Origin: Lachnospiraceae bacterium UBA3310 | Lineage (GTDB): Bacteria; Bacillota; Clostridia; Lachnospirales; Lachnospiraceae | Assembly: GCA_002361355.1 (NCBI GenBank) | Contig: DESQ01000049.1 | Coordinates: forward strand, 18,885-82,884 | Direction of reading: 5' to 3' | DNA length: 64,000 nucleotides | The notes under the pieces: model-generated | Database searches by the model: none | What the model saw: only the letters and a program-made list of their open reading frames with translations | What the model was told of the DNA's origin: nothing | Program-made: the position numbers and the translations under genes | Shown: positions 26,521-36,923 of the stretch, piece after piece | Position numbering within the stretch: the first letter of the stretch is position 1 | Layout of the letters: each line of letters begins with the position of its first letter

Positions 26521-27435
26521 TCAAAAAAAAGCGTTTCTGCCGGCAGCCACATCCTCCTCAATCTGGCTTTGCAGCGCCTTCACGCTGTCAAAAGTCCGCT
26601 CCGCCCGACGAAATGCCAAAAGCTCCACCGTGATGTCCCTGTCGTAGATTTCTCCCTCAAAATCGTAGAGATAAGTCTCCACCCCCATAATCCGCTCGTC
26701 GGAGACCGTGGGTTTACACCCCACATTGGTGATGCCCCGATAGCTGACGCCGTCCAGCAGGATTCTGGAATAATAGACGCCGTTTGGCGGAAGGAGCTTC
26801 CCTTTATCCGGCAGAAGGTTGGCAGTTGGCATACCAAGCCTTCGCCCCAGCGCCCTGCCGTGCACCACCCTGCCGCTTATGCTGTAGGGCATGCCAAGCA
26901 TACGGGTGACCGCCTCCATCTCTCCCGCCCGGACAGCCTTGCGCACTCTGGTGGAGCTCACTTCCTTCCCGTCCACCCGCACCTTGTCAATCAGTTCCAC
27001 CTGATAGCCGTAGTCCTGCGCGTGCGCAGCAAGAAGCGCATAATCCCCCGCCCCTCCTTTACCGAAGGAGATATCCGGCCCAGCGCAGAGATAGACAGTC
27101 CGCATCTGTCCCGCCAGATAGCGGGAAACAAACGTCACCGGCTCCGTGGCCGCTGTATCCGGATTCAATGGAAATTCAATCAGTACGTCAATCCCCATCT
27201 GCGCAAAAGCCGCGCGTTTCTCTTCCCTGACAGATAATTCCTTCTCATCTCCTCCGAAAAAGAAAGCCGCCGAAGTGTCGAAGGTGAATACCACCGCCTG
27301 AAGGCCCCGCTTTTTCTGCTCCAGCACCTTGTCTAAAAGCCTTCGGTGCCCCAGATGAATCCCGTCAAACTTGCCAAGAGCCACCGCACTTGGTTTCTCC
27401 AGATGAAATTCTGTTGTATTTTCTATAATTTTCAT
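26521..27435 (-). CDS. ribF: Bifunctional riboflavin kinase / FAD synthetase
   Basis: RibF converts riboflavin to FMN and FAD. The 304-residue protein has the N-terminal nucleotidyltransferase (GKFDGIHLGHRRLLDKV, SSTRVRKAVRAG) and the C-terminal kinase domain (VVHGRALGRRLGMPTANL, GITNVGCKPTV). It is the last gene of the rimP-nusA operon, eight bases after truB. No FMN riboswitch is present before it, as expected for this location. Confidence 0.96.
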   Translation of the reverse strand: MKIIENTTEFHLEKPSAVALGKFDGIHLGHRRLLDKVLEQKKRGLQAVVFTFDTSAAFFFGGDEKELSVREEKRAAFAQMGIDVLIEFPLNPDTAATEPVTFVSRYLAGQMRTVYLCAGPDISFGKGGAGDYALLAAHAQDYGYQVELIDKVRVDGKEVSSTRVRKAVRAGEMEAVTRMLGMPYSISGRVVHGRALGRRLGMPTANLLPDKGKLLPPNGVYYSRILLDGVSYRGITNVGCKPTVSDERIMGVETYLYDFEGEIYDRDITVELLAFRRAERTFDSVKALQSQIEEDVAAGRNAFF

Positions 27436-27443
27436 AACATTCC

Positions 27444-28361
27444 TTATTTTTCATCCGACTGCAAAAACATCTTTACAGGTCTCGCTTCCCCGTTCCCGTA
27501 TCGGTAAACGCCATAAAAGCGCCCTGTCTCATCGTACATCCGAATCTGCTCCTCCTCATGCAGATCCCCTGCGTCCATGAAGAAATCCGTCAAAAGCCGG
27601 TTCCCATTCTCCAAAAGGCGCTTTCCCGCAGATGTCACAGTCACAGCGCGGTAAGTCTCAAACACAGCGTCCGGCGGAATCATAACATCAGATATTTTAT
27701 CTTCATCCCGCAGCTTTTCAATCTCCGAAAGCCGAAGAGCACTGTCAATGCTAAAAAGCCCTACCCTGCTTCGCGTTAAAGATGCCATCGCACCGCCGCA
27801 GCCCAGCCGTTCCCCGATATCATGACAGAGCGTCCGGATGTAAGTCCCCTTGGAACAGACCACGCGGAAACGAATCGTCGGGAGCGCCATCTCCAAAATT
27901 TCCAACTCGCTGATTTCTATTCTACGGGGTTTCCGCTCCACTTCCTTCCCCGCCCTAGCCAGCTCATACAGCCTTTTCCCATCCACCTTAAGAGCTGAGT
28001 ACATGGGCGGGATCTGTTCATAACCTCCCAGGAAAGAGAGAATACACTGCTTTGCCCGCTCCTGCGTAACCGCCGAAAGCCTTTCCTCCTCCGCTTTGAA
28101 TAACACCCGTCCTGATAAATCCTGCGTATCGGTTGACACGCCAAGCCGTAGTGTGGCAATATACTCCTTATCCCAATCCGTAAGCATATCACACAGCTTT
28201 GTGCCCGAACCAAAACATACAGGAAGCACGCCGACCGCATCCGGATCGAGTGTCCCTGTATGCCCTATTTTTTTCTGTTTACAAATGCCCCGAAGCCTTG
28301 CCACAACATCGTGTGACGTAAACCCGGCTTCCTTATAAACATTCATGATTCCGTTATACAT
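27444..28361 (-). CDS. truB: tRNA pseudouridine-55 synthase
   Basis: TruB makes pseudouridine 55 in the T-loop of tRNAs. The 305-residue protein has [13 protein letters not shown], the catalytic-aspartate motif [17 protein letters not shown], and [19 protein letters not shown]. The C-terminal part resembles a degenerate PUA-like tail. It sits between nrnA and ribF in the standard Firmicute order. Confidence 0.97.
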   Translation of the reverse strand: MYNGIMNVYKEAGFTSHDVVARLRGICKQKKIGHTGTLDPDAVGVLPVCFGSGTKLCDMLTDWDKEYIATLRLGVSTDTQDLSGRVLFKAEEERLSAVTQERAKQCILSFLGGYEQIPPMYSALKVDGKRLYELARAGKEVERKPRRIEISELEILEMALPTIRFRVVCSKGTYIRTLCHDIGERLGCGGAMASLTRSRVGLFSIDSALRLSEIEKLRDEDKISDVMIPPDAVFETYRAVTVTSAGKRLLENGNRLLTDFFMDAGDLHEEEQIRMYDETGRFYGVYRYGNGEARPVKMFLQSDEK

Positions 28362-28378
28362 AAATGTCCTGTCTCTTT

Positions 28379-29350
28379 CTATGCCTGCTCCCGTGTCTGC
28401 GCCTGCTTCAACTGCATCGCAATCTCCTTCGAGATGTTGTTGATATTGTCGTGGTATGTACCGTTCATCGTACAGCCTGCGGCACGCACATGTCCGCCGC
28501 CGCCAAATTTCACCGCCACCTGCGACACATCGACAACGCCGTTGGAGCGCATGCTCACCTTATACTCCAGCGTACCGATCTCGTACATGAAAATCGCGCA
28601 GTCCACGCCCCTGACACTCTGCAGTTGGTTCACGATACCGTCCAGATCCTTGGGCCCTACCTGATAAAACTCCATCATACGCCGGGTCACCATGCTGACA
28701 ATACACCTGTCATTCATAAAACGCACGCTCTCCAGAACCGCCCTTCCCATGATCTGCGTCTGTACATAAGTCTTCTCAAAGAAGGTATGCTCTATCAATG
28801 CCGAAAAATCAAATCCAAATTTAAGCAGTTCCGCAGCAATTTGCAGCGTATGCGGCGATGTGTTGGAATAACGGAACACGCCCGTATCGTGGGCGATACC
28901 AATGTAGACAGCCTTGGCAATCTCCTCATCCACAAGCGCCGGTTCCATCAGGTCATAGAGCAGCTCCGCCGTGGAGCTTCTCTCCGGCTCCACAATATTG
29001 ACATCGCCACAGCCCGTATTGCTGATATGATGATCAATATTGATACGCCTGCGCGCCCGTCTGAAAATAGTCAGCGCATCGCCAAGACGTTCGTCATTAC
29101 AGTCCATCGCAAAGAAAACATCATAAATTTCATCGGTATTAAATTCTGATTTAATTTTTTCAATTCCCTCTAAAATCCGAAAAGGCGCCGGCGGTTCTTC
29201 CAGATAGATGTCGATTTTCGCCTCCGGCAGTTCCTTTTTCAAATAATAGTATAATGCCATGACCGAGCAGACACAGTCCCCGTCCGGTCTCACGTGCCCG
29301 CTGATCGCTATCGTCTTTGCATCCTTTAATTCACTGTTGATCCTCTTCAT
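28379..29350 (-). CDS. nrnA: DHH/DHHA1 phosphoesterase (NrnA-type)
   Basis: NrnA degrades nano-RNAs and can dephosphorylate pAp. The 323-residue protein has the DHH domain motifs SGHVRPDGDCVCS, MDCNDERLG and NIDHHISNTGCG, and the DHHA1 substrate motif KFGGGGHVRAAGCTM. The ATG at 29350 is preferred: GAGG lies 7 bases upstream, while an ATG two codons earlier sits too close. It overlaps the end of rbfA by 20 bases. Confidence 0.94.
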   Translation of the reverse strand: MKRINSELKDAKTIAISGHVRPDGDCVCSVMALYYYLKKELPEAKIDIYLEEPPAPFRILEGIEKIKSEFNTDEIYDVFFAMDCNDERLGDALTIFRRARRRINIDHHISNTGCGDVNIVEPERSSTAELLYDLMEPALVDEEIAKAVYIGIAHDTGVFRYSNTSPHTLQIAAELLKFGFDFSALIEHTFFEKTYVQTQIMGRAVLESVRFMNDRCIVSMVTRRMMEFYQVGPKDLDGIVNQLQSVRGVDCAIFMYEIGTLEYKVSMRSNGVVDVSQVAVKFGGGGHVRAAGCTMNGTYHDNINNISKEIAMQLKQAQTREQA

Positions 29351-29738
29351 CTTCATTCCTCATATTCATTCCCGCAGCTTTGCGATCTGACGCCAACACT
29401 TCCTCAATCCGCTTCGACATGTTCACCCCATAGGCAATCGACTGATCCATAATAAACTGAATCTGCGGCGTGTTCCGCAAGTTGATGGTTCTCGCCAACT
29501 GCCCCCGGATATACCCTTCCGCGCTCTCAAGTCCCGCAAGTGTATCCGTCTGTGCCTTCTCGTCGCCGAGCACACTGATCCATGCCTTGCAGGTCTTTAA
29601 GTCCGGGGCAACCTCCACCGCAACCACCGAGGTCATCGGCGCGATTCTGGGATCTTTGATCTCTCCGCGGATCATCTCCGCCAACACGCGCTGCACCTCA
29701 CCGTTGATGCGGGTGTTTTTGACACTATTCTTTCTCAT
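29331..29738 (-). CDS. rbfA: Ribosome-binding factor A
   Basis: RbfA is a 30S maturation factor. The 135-residue protein shows [23 protein letters not shown] and a KH-like fold region with [20 protein letters not shown]. It starts within the infB stop codon (ATGA overlap of four bases), so translation is likely coupled. Confidence 0.96.
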   Translation of the reverse strand: MRKNSVKNTRINGEVQRVLAEMIRGEIKDPRIAPMTSVVAVEVAPDLKTCKAWISVLGDEKAQTDTLAGLESAEGYIRGQLARTINLRNTPQIQFIMDQSIAYGVNMSKRIEEVLASDRKAAGMNMRNEDEEDQQ

Positions 29739-32506
29739 CGCGGTACCTCCACCATGATGTAAGCCTCAACAACATCGAGCTCCTGCATCTTGTCAAAGCC
29801 CTCGAACACAAGACCGCACTCAAATCCGGCCTTCACTTCTTTCACATCATCCTTGAAACGCTTCAGGGAAGCGAGTTCACCCTCATAAATCTGTTCTTCG
29901 CCTCTGTGGATACGGATCTTGCACCCTCTCTGGAACTCTCCGTCAAGCACATAGGAACCCGCAATGTTGCCGATTGCGGAAGCCTTGAAGATCTGACGCA
30001 CCTCCGCGTGGCCGATGACCTTCTCCTCGAAAATCGGGTCTAACATGCCCTTCATAGCCGCCTCGATATCCTCGATGGCCTGATAAATCACTTTATAGAG
30101 ACGCACATCCACACCCTCACGCTCCGCCACAGTCTTTGCGGTAGCGTCCGGCCTCACGTTAAAGCCGATAATGATGGCCGAAGACGCGGAAGCAAGCGAC
30201 ACATCGGACTCATTGATCGCTCCTACGCCGCCGTGAATGCACTTCACCACAACCTCTTCGTTGGACAGCTTCATCAGACTCTGTTTCACCGCCTCCACGC
30301 TGCCCTGTACATCCGCCTTGACGATCAGGTTCAGCTCTTTCAGATTGCCCTCCTGAATCTGGTTGAACAGATCGTCGAGGGACATCTTTGTCTTAGTATC
30401 TGCAAGCATCTCCTCTTTATGCTGCGCCATATAGGTCTCCGCATAAGATTTCGCGCTCTTATCATTCTCATGGACAATGAACACTTCGCCTGCGCTTGGC
30501 ACATCGGACAAACCGAGAATTTCCACAGGCGTAGAGGGTTTCGCCTCCTTCACCCGTCTGCCCTTATCGTCTATCATGGCTCTCACCTTACCGTGGCTTG
30601 CTCCCGCGGAAATAAAATCTCCCACATGAAGCGTACCCTTCTGTACCAGCACGGTGGCCACCGGGCCTCTGCCTTTGTCAAGTTCCGCCTCGATGACAAG
30701 GCCTCTGGCATTTCTGTTCGGATTGGCTTTTAACTCCAGGATCTCCGCCGTGAGCAGAATCGTCTCCAGAAGGGTTTCAATGCCCTCACCCGACTTTGCT
30801 GACACCGGCACAAACTCCGTGGATCCGCCCCAGTCTACCGGAATCAGTTCATATTCCGTCATCTCCTGCTTTACGCGGTCAATATTCGCATTCGGCTTAT
30901 CAATCTTGTTGACCGCCACAATAATTTCAATGCCCGCTGCCTTCGCGTGGTTAATCGCCTCCACCGTCTGCGGCATAACCCCGTCGTCAGCCGCCACGAC
31001 CAGCACCGCGATATCCGTGGAATTGGCGCCGCGCATACGCATGGCAGTGAACGCCTCATGACCCGGCGTATCCAAAAAGGTGATGCTCTGTCCTTTTGCG
31101 CTTACCGTGTATGCACCGATTGCCTGTGTGATGCCGCCTGCCTCCTTATCCGTCACATTCGTCTTACGGATCGCGTCAAGCAGGGAGGTCTTGCCGTGGT
31201 CTACGTGTCCCATTACGCAGATTACCGGCGGACGCGCCACCATCGTGGCGGCATCCTCCTCCTCCTCGCGAAGAAGTTCCTCGATAACGTCAACCTTTAC
31301 CTCTTTCTCACAGATGATCTCATACTCGATGGCGATATTCTCCGCCTCCTCAAAGGTGACATCTGAATTTAAGGTCACAATCTGTCCCTGTAAAAAGAGC
31401 TTTTTGATGATTGCGGAAGGCTGGATCTTCATCTTATCCGCCAGTTCCTTGATGGTCAGCGTCTCAGGGATCGTGATTACTTTGATCTGCTCCTCCTTGG
31501 ACTCTTCCGGCTTCTTCTCCGGCTTGATAAAGCGTCCTGCCTTATTGCGGTTCTTTACTGCCGCTTCGTCCTCCTCATAGATATGATCCTTCCTGGAACG
31601 TTTATTCCTGTCCTGATTTGCTCTGCGTTTTTCATCATCCCTGTGACTCTGCGCATCCTTTCCGGGCGCCTCAGGGACAAAGTCCTTCGGACCGTTATTT
31701 TTCCTAAATCGATTGTCCTGCCCGCCATTTCCTCTCTGAGGGCGCTCACTATTTCCACCGTTCCTGCCAAAAGCGTTGGGAGCGCCGCCGCTTTTACGAT
31801 CAGTCTGACCGCCGTTAAAATTCGTTCTGCCCTGACTCTCAGGTCTGCGATTTTCTCCTGCACTGCCCACTCTCTCCTGTCCGGGAGCCGGTCTGCTGCC
31901 GGCCGCCGCGTTCTTATTGTTTTCGCGCTTCTCCTGCTGTCTCTGCTCCAGCCTTCTCTCCTGCTGCTGTTTCTGCCTGACATCGTAAGGTTCCGCCGTC
32001 ACCGGAATAGGCTTCTGCGTCGGACGCACAATCCTGTGGGGCGCATTCTGCGTCTGTACCGGGCGGGCGCCGTTTGACATGGGCCTGTTGTTCCCTCTGC
32101 TTTGTCCGCCTCCCGCACTCTGACCCTGGGAAGAGCGTCCTCCCATCTTGGAATTATGGGGATTGCTCACGAAGATGATCCTTTTCTTCTTGGGCGTCTC
32201 TGCCTTTTCCTCTTTTTTGGAGTTCTCCGCCGCCGGTTTTTCCGATGCCGTCTCCGCCTTCGCCGCCGCCTTCTCAGCCTCCTCTTTCACCGCAGGCTTT
32301 TCCTCTGGCGCCGCCTCTTTGTTTTTCGCGGACGGCTCCGCCTGCCCGGAAGATGCGAACTCTTTTCTCACAAGCGCAATCGCCTCATCCTCAATGGAAC
32401 TCTGCGCCACCTTCACCTCATATCCTTTGGCCTGCAAAAAGTCGATCAGTTCCTTACTTTTCCTGTCTAACTCTTTTGCCAGCTCATGTACTTTCATCTT
32501 CGCCAT
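29735..32506 (-). CDS. infB: Translation initiation factor IF-2
   Basis: The GTPase that brings initiator tRNA to the 30S subunit. The 923-residue protein has an IF2_N module at 1-50, a long low-complexity region (about 55-330) rich in Glu/Lys/Ala then Arg/Gln/Asn, a second IF2_N module (about 345-395), the G domain ([14 protein letters not shown] near residue 432, [12 protein letters not shown]) and domains II-IV. The ATG at 32506 has GGAGG 8 bases upstream, better than the ATG five codons earlier. Confidence 0.98.
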   Translation of the reverse strand: MAKMKVHELAKELDRKSKELIDFLQAKGYEVKVAQSSIEDEAIALVRKEFASSGQAEPSAKNKEAAPEEKPAVKEEAEKAAAKAETASEKPAAENSKKEEKAETPKKKRIIFVSNPHNSKMGGRSSQGQSAGGGQSRGNNRPMSNGARPVQTQNAPHRIVRPTQKPIPVTAEPYDVRQKQQQERRLEQRQQEKRENNKNAAAGSRPAPGQERVGSAGENRRPESQGRTNFNGGQTDRKSGGAPNAFGRNGGNSERPQRGNGGQDNRFRKNNGPKDFVPEAPGKDAQSHRDDEKRRANQDRNKRSRKDHIYEEDEAAVKNRNKAGRFIKPEKKPEESKEEQIKVITIPETLTIKELADKMKIQPSAIIKKLFLQGQIVTLNSDVTFEEAENIAIEYEIICEKEVKVDVIEELLREEEEDAATMVARPPVICVMGHVDHGKTSLLDAIRKTNVTDKEAGGITQAIGAYTVSAKGQSITFLDTPGHEAFTAMRMRGANSTDIAVLVVAADDGVMPQTVEAINHAKAAGIEIIVAVNKIDKPNANIDRVKQEMTEYELIPVDWGGSTEFVPVSAKSGEGIETLLETILLTAEILELKANPNRNARGLVIEAELDKGRGPVATVLVQKGTLHVGDFISAGASHGKVRAMIDDKGRRVKEAKPSTPVEILGLSDVPSAGEVFIVHENDKSAKSYAETYMAQHKEEMLADTKTKMSLDDLFNQIQEGNLKELNLIVKADVQGSVEAVKQSLMKLSNEEVVVKCIHGGVGAINESDVSLASASSAIIIGFNVRPDATAKTVAEREGVDVRLYKVIYQAIEDIEAAMKGMLDPIFEEKVIGHAEVRQIFKASAIGNIAGSYVLDGEFQRGCKIRIHRGEEQIYEGELASLKRFKDDVKEVKAGFECGLVFEGFDKMQELDVVEAYIMVEVPR

Positions 32507-32521
32507 ACTCACTACCTCCAC

Positions 32522-32845
32522 CTATTTCGAGTCTCTTAAATGCTTCCGTATCGAATTTGCAAATCCCGCGTCCGTCACCGCAAGAACCGATCTTTCTTCC
32601 TTGCCCATGGAATGTCCCAGCACATCTTTCGTTCCATGAAACGCATAGGGAACTTCATAAAAATCACACATGTTACTATATTTTTTTCTGGTATTACCCG
32701 ACGCATCTTCAGCTATAATGACCAGACCCGCTTTGCCGCTCTTGACAGCTACTTCCGTTGCAAATCCGCCACTGACAACATTTCTGGAGCGTGCGGCGAG
32801 TCCCAGCATGGATAATACCTTATCCTTCCCCGGTATCTGACTCAT
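32522..32845 (-). CDS. ylxQ: L7Ae-family RNA-binding protein (YlxQ)
   Basis: A 107-residue L7Ae/L30e/Gadd45-fold protein: KVLSMLGLAARSRNVVSGG, KAGLVIIAEDASGNTRKK and a C-terminal VLAVTDAGFANSI match the YlxQ group found between ylxR and infB in Firmicutes. It probably binds kink-turn RNA. The ATG at 32845 lies inside the end of ylxR and is preceded by GAGGAGGG; an upstream ATG is not supported. Confidence 0.92.
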   Translation of the reverse strand: MSQIPGKDKVLSMLGLAARSRNVVSGGFATEVAVKSGKAGLVIIAEDASGNTRKKYSNMCDFYEVPYAFHGTKDVLGHSMGKEERSVLAVTDAGFANSIRKHLRDSK

Positions 32846-33110
32846 GCCTGCCCTCCTCAAACTCCTTCTCCAGATTCTCGTATATTTCATCCGGTATGCA
32901 CATTTTTAAAGAACGTTCCAGCCCTCTGTTCTTCCGCGCCTTCGCCAGGCATTCCCCGCTCTTGCAAAGGTAAGCGCCCCTGCCGTTCTTTCTCCCGCTC
33001 ATATCTAACAGGATCGGGCCTTCCGCGCTCTTTAACACGCGCATCATCTCTTTTTTATCCTTCATCTTGGCACAGCCTACACACTGGCGCAATGAAACCT
33101 TTTTTGCCAT
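32820..33110 (-). CDS. ylxR: YlxR-family RNA-binding protein (RnpM)
   Basis: The 96-residue protein has the family signature LRQCVGCAKMKDKKEMMRVLK and GRKNGRGAYLCKSGECLAKARK. YlxR proteins have been linked to RNase P regulation and to transcription control. It lies between nusA and ylxQ, as usual, 14 bases after nusA and overlapping ylxQ by 26 bases. Confidence 0.95.
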   Translation of the reverse strand: MAKKVSLRQCVGCAKMKDKKEMMRVLKSAEGPILLDMSGRKNGRGAYLCKSGECLAKARKNRGLERSLKMCIPDEIYENLEKEFEEGRHESDTGEG

Positions 33111-33124
33111 TCTCTTCCTCGCTT

Positions 33125-34303
33125 TTACGCCTCTTCATCGCCGCCGTCTTCTTCCTCTGCAGGAGTCTCGTTCTCATACTCCTCTTCGGCGTACTCGCCT
33201 TCCTCATAGGCTTCCTCCTCATACTCCTCATCGTCATAGAGATAGTCTTCATAACGGAAGCCGGGCGCATCCTTCGCCTGCGTCTCGCTCTTGATATCAA
33301 TCTTATATCCCGTCAGTCTGGCCGCCAGTCTGGCATTCTGCCCCTCTTTACCGATTGCAAGAGACAACTGGTAATCCGGCACTACAACCTTCGCCGTCTT
33401 CTCGTCGGGATCTGCGAACACCGCCACAATCTTTGCCGGAGAGAGCGCATTCTGAATCAGATTGCCCGGATTATCGTCCCAATTTACGATATCAATCTTC
33501 TCCCCACAAAGCTCATCCACGATGGAATTGACCCTGGAACCATTGATACCTACACAGGCGCCGACAGCGTCCACGTTGGGGTTGTTGGAGCGCACCGCAA
33601 TTTTCGTCCTGCTGCCCGCCTCTCTGGCAATGCTCATAATCTCCACCGTGCCGTCCTTGATCTCCGTCACCTCAGACTCGAAGAGACGCTTCACAAGCTC
33701 CGGGTGGGTTCTGCTCACTAAAATTCTGGGGCCTTTGGGTGTGTTCCTCACCTCCAGAATATACACCTTAATTCTCTCCGTAGGCCGGAAATGCTCGGTG
33801 CGCACCTGCTCGTTCTCATTCAAAATCGCATCCGCCTTGCCCAGATTGATGGAAATATTTTTTCCCATGTACCGCTGGACGATACCCGTCACCACATCCT
33901 TCTCCTTCTCAAAATACTGGTTGTAGATAACGCTTCTCTCCTCCTCGCGGATTTTCTGCAAAATGACACTCTTGGCGTTCTGGGTGGCGATACGGCCAAA
34001 CTCCTTGGAGCGGATCTCCACGCGGACGATATCACCCATCTTTGCATCAGGATCAATCTCCTTCGCATCCTCCTTGGAAATCTGCATCACCGGATCCTCG
34101 ACTTCCTCCACGACCTCCTTCTCCGCGTAACAATAGTAGTCGCAGGTTTCCCTGTCGATCTCCACCTTCACATTGTCGGCCTTGCCGAAGTGATTTTTGT
34201 AAGCGGTGATCAGCGAATTTTCAATCGCCTCAAAGAGAGTGTCCTTGCTAATCTCTTTCTCTCTCTCCAGAATATCCAGCGCCTCCATCAATTCCTTATT
34301 CAT
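33125..34303 (-). CDS. nusA: Transcription elongation factor NusA
   Basis: NusA modulates pausing, termination and antitermination. The 392-residue protein has the N-terminal RNA polymerase-binding domain (1-130), S1 (about 135-200, [20 protein letters not shown]), and two KH domains (about 205-345, with [19 protein letters not shown] and [19 protein letters not shown]). A very acidic Glu/Tyr tail (about 355-392) ends it. It has no E. coli-type C-terminal AR repeats, normal for Firmicutes. Confidence 0.97.
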   Translation of the reverse strand: MNKELMEALDILEREKEISKDTLFEAIENSLITAYKNHFGKADNVKVEIDRETCDYYCYAEKEVVEEVEDPVMQISKEDAKEIDPDAKMGDIVRVEIRSKEFGRIATQNAKSVILQKIREEERSVIYNQYFEKEKDVVTGIVQRYMGKNISINLGKADAILNENEQVRTEHFRPTERIKVYILEVRNTPKGPRILVSRTHPELVKRLFESEVTEIKDGTVEIMSIAREAGSRTKIAVRSNNPNVDAVGACVGINGSRVNSIVDELCGEKIDIVNWDDNPGNLIQNALSPAKIVAVFADPDEKTAKVVVPDYQLSLAIGKEGQNARLAARLTGYKIDIKSETQAKDAPGFRYEDYLYDDEEYEEEAYEEGEYAEEEYENETPAEEEDGGDEEA

Positions 34304-34349
34304 TTTCCATTGTCCTCCTATGTCTCCTTACTGTAATAAACCAAACGCT

Positions 34350-34814
34350 TTAAAAATCCAGTGCCAGTCTGACCGTCGCGATATCCGTTCTCTCGAATCT
34401 GCGAAGTTTACCATTCTCCTCAATGGTGACGGACGTATCGTCATAAGCTTTCAGGATTCCTTCAAATTCCTTCTGTTTGTCAATCGGCTTGTAGGTCTTA
34501 AGCTCCACCGCCTCCCCCAGACTCTTCTCCAGATGTCTGTCTTTTTTCAGCACCCTGCCAAGACCCGGACTGCTCACCTCCAATATATAGGCGTCCGGAA
34601 TGAAATCCTCCTCGTCAAGCACATCCGACAAGGCACGGCTCACATTCTCGCAATCCTGAATATTCACGCCCTCCGTCTTGTCGATATAAACCCGCAGATA
34701 ATACTCCTTACCCTCCTTCACATACTCCACATCGTAAATCTCCACGCCAAAACGTTCCACGATGGGAGCCAGAAGGCTTTCCGTCTTCTCCTCATAGGTC
34801 TCTCTCCTTGACAT
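34350..34814 (-). CDS. rimP: Ribosome maturation factor RimP
   Basis: RimP assists 30S assembly. The 154-residue protein has GVEIYDVEYVKEGKEYYLRV, DCENVSRALSDVLD and YILEVSSPGLGRVL, the central family signature, and a C-terminal SH3-like part. GGAGGGGTGCT precedes the ATG. It is the first gene of the nine-gene operon ending with ribF. Confidence 0.96.
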   Translation of the reverse strand: MSRRETYEEKTESLLAPIVERFGVEIYDVEYVKEGKEYYLRVYIDKTEGVNIQDCENVSRALSDVLDEEDFIPDAYILEVSSPGLGRVLKKDRHLEKSLGEAVELKTYKPIDKQKEFEGILKAYDDTSVTIEENGKLRRFERTDIATVRLALDF

Positions 34815-34861
34815 AGCACCCCTCCAGACAATTTATGCGCCTTCGCACATTCCGCACATAG

Positions 34862-34889
34862 AAAGAGTGGACTCGCAAGTCCACTCTTT
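34862..34889 (-). promoter_or_regulatory. Perfect leader hairpin before rimP
   Basis: AAAGAGTGGACT and AGTCCACTCTTT pair perfectly over 12 bases with a four-base loop. It starts about 24 bases after the expected transcription start and lies about 50 bases before the rimP ATG. On the minus strand only three T residues follow, so it may be a weak terminator, a processing site or a NusA-sensitive control element. Confidence 0.75.
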
Positions 34890-34919
34890 ATCTCAGTAAC
34901 CATCATTGATTCTTAGGGT

Positions 34920-34948
34920 ATTATAGCACCCTTTTTCTTCCATTGCAA
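34920..34948 (-). promoter_or_regulatory. Strong sigma-A promoter of the rimP-nusA-infB operon
   Basis: On the minus strand TTGCAA (34943-34948) and a perfect TATAAT (34920-34925) are 17 bases apart. Confidence 0.9.
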
Positions 34949-34986
34949 GTGTTTTCTGTCCCCTTTCCGTTCGCACCCATGCAGAT

Positions 34987-35015
34987 TTGACAGGGCGGCG
35001 GATATCTATTACTCT
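34987..35015 (+). promoter_or_regulatory. Candidate promoter of the DUF6020 gene
   Basis: A perfect TTGACA (34987-34992) is followed after 17 bases by TACTCT (35010-35015), a weak -10. It is 45 bases before the start codon, in the divergent gap shared with the rimP operon. Confidence 0.55.
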
Positions 35016-35060
35016 ATTCTATAGGTAATTTTAAAGTTTCTAATTTGGGGGAAACAAAAC

Positions 35061-36923
35061 ATGACTAACAAACCAGACCGTATTTTACTGTCTCACCTGT
35101 TCCAGAGCTTTGTCACCACATGGGCTTTGATGAAGGCGTCCCGCATGGAGCCGGGCAATATTCTGACCTTCGTCTTTTTCCTCCTGGTGTTTTTCTTTTA
35201 CCGGCATGTGAACCGCCGGATGAATCTCCTGCAGGTTTCCAACCGGGTGGCGCTCGCCACGGCGGTTCTTTTTACTCTCCTGTATATGTTGGTAGACTAT
35301 CCCCACTACATCGAACTGCTCACAAGCAGGCTGTATCGTTTCGTGATTCTCGCCGTCATCTTTGCGGGCTTTGTCTGCCTGTTCTACTATCTGCTGCACT
35401 TTTTGTATTCCTACGCCTGCAACAAAGAAAGACTGTACCGTGTTCTGCTCACCCGCTATCAGGATATTCCCTACTTCCATGACGACCCGCACCAGAAGCT
35501 GTCCGCCTGTTTTGCGGCCACAGTCAATTTTATACGAAACCACACGGCGCTCTGCGCTTTTCTGGCTTGTCTGCTTGGCTGGCTTCCCTACTATCTCTAT
35601 CAGTATCCTGGCATTATGACCCCGGACAGCATCAACCAGCTTGAACAGGTTTTAGGGCTCATTCCCTTCTCCAACCATCACCCCTGGGTGCATACGCTGG
35701 TATTCGGCTTCTTTTACCACATCGGTTACGCGCTGACGAAAGATATGGTAGTCGCCGTATCCGTCTACACTTTTTTCCAAATGTGTCTTCTGGCCGGCAG
35801 TGTGGCTTACTTTATCTCCACGCTTCGCGCCCACAAGATCCGTCCCTTCGTCCTCCTCATGATCACTGCTTTCTATGCCCTGATCCCCTACAACGCCGTC
35901 TTTTCTGTCACTGTTTGGAAAGATATTCCCTTCGCGGCGGCAGTGCTGTTTTTCGGTTGTTCCCTCCTGCGCCTGTCAGTGCAGAATCAGGTTCGTTTCA
36001 AAAATCTTTTTGTTCTTTTCCTGTCGGGCGTTATGATCTGTCTTTTCCGCTCTAACGGCTGGTACGGGTTCCTTCTGGCCCTGCCCTTTTTTCTTTTTTA
36101 TTTTCGCCGTAAGGCAAAATACATCTATCCGCCGCTTCTTACGGCCTTCCTTCTGGCCGTGACTGTCAAATATCCCGTGATGCAGGCCTGTCAGGTGGAG
36201 CAGCCTGATTTTATTGAATCTTTCTCCATACCTATGCAGCAAATTACAGCCGTTATTTGTAATGACCGGTATCTCACGGAGGAGGAACTGTCCCTGATTG
36301 AACAGGTTGTGGATCTGACTTACATCCGTGATCTCTACAACCCCACCTTTGCGGACAATATCAAAGAGCTTGTCCGGGCGGGTAATCAGGACTATCTGGT
36401 TGCGCACAAGGGGGAATTTTTGAAACTCTGGATAGATCTGGGACTCCGCTACCCCGGCGATTATCTGACCGCCTATGTGCAGCAGACCTACGGCTACTGG
36501 TATCCCGACTCCTTTTATCTGGTAGCTGAGGCAGAGGGTGTCAGCGCCACAGATCTTGGCGTCTCCCATACACCGCTGATAGGCGGCCCCCTTGTCATAA
36601 AAGGCAAGGAGATCGCCATCAAGCTTGGAAGTATGGTACCCATCTACGGCGTCCTTTGGAGTATGGGCGTCGCCTGTTGGATTATGTTGTTCGGCATCAG
36701 TGTCGTGATCATCCGAAGGGACTATCACAAACTGATCTGCTATCTGCCAAGTGTTGCCTTACTGCTCACGGTACTGGCAGCCACCCCGGTGGCTACGGAG
36801 TTCCGTTATGTCTATTTTATGGTGCTCAGTCTTCCCTTCTACCTGATCACGGCAATCCTGCCGGACGCAGCAGACGCCTCCTCCTTAAACGAGGAACAGG
36901 GAGAGCAGGAACACAATGACTAA
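35061..36923 (+). CDS. DUF6020-type polytopic membrane protein
   Basis: The 620-residue protein has about 12 membrane helices and a soluble extracellular stretch (about residues 375-510). The segment PGIMTPDSINQLEQVLG, then NHHPWVHTLVFGF and VFSVTVWKDIPFAAAV, is characteristic of the DUF6020 family of clostridia and lactobacilli. The topology resembles membrane glycosyltransferases, and the conserved Asp and His residues after the first helices would fit that, but no activity is established. Its last 39 bases overlap the 3' end of the convergent gntP gene. Confidence 0.82.
   Translation: MTNKPDRILLSHLFQSFVTTWALMKASRMEPGNILTFVFFLLVFFFYRHVNRRMNLLQVSNRVALATAVLFTLLYMLVDYPHYIELLTSRLYRFVILAVIFAGFVCLFYYLLHFLYSYACNKERLYRVLLTRYQDIPYFHDDPHQKLSACFAATVNFIRNHTALCAFLACLLGWLPYYLYQYPGIMTPDSINQLEQVLGLIPFSNHHPWVHTLVFGFFYHIGYALTKDMVVAVSVYTFFQMCLLAGSVAYFISTLRAHKIRPFVLLMITAFYALIPYNAVFSVTVWKDIPFAAAVLFFGCSLLRLSVQNQVRFKNLFVLFLSGVMICLFRSNGWYGFLLALPFFLFYFRRKAKYIYPPLLTAFLLAVTVKYPVMQACQVEQPDFIESFSIPMQQITAVICNDRYLTEEELSLIEQVVDLTYIRDLYNPTFADNIKELVRAGNQDYLVAHKGEFLKLWIDLGLRYPGDYLTAYVQQTYGYWYPDSFYLVAEAEGVSATDLGVSHTPLIGGPLVIKGKEIAIKLGSMVPIYGVLWSMGVACWIMLFGISVVIIRRDYHKLICYLPSVALLLTVLAATPVATEFRYVYFMVLSLPFYLITAILPDAADASSLNEEQGEQEHND

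Noticed and set aside
27436..27443. FMN riboswitch before ribF
   Set aside because: Only eight bases separate truB and ribF, so no room exists.
31555..31983. Arg-rich frame inside infB on the same strand
   Set aside because: It is an alternative frame of the low-complexity IF-2 linker and has no start signals.
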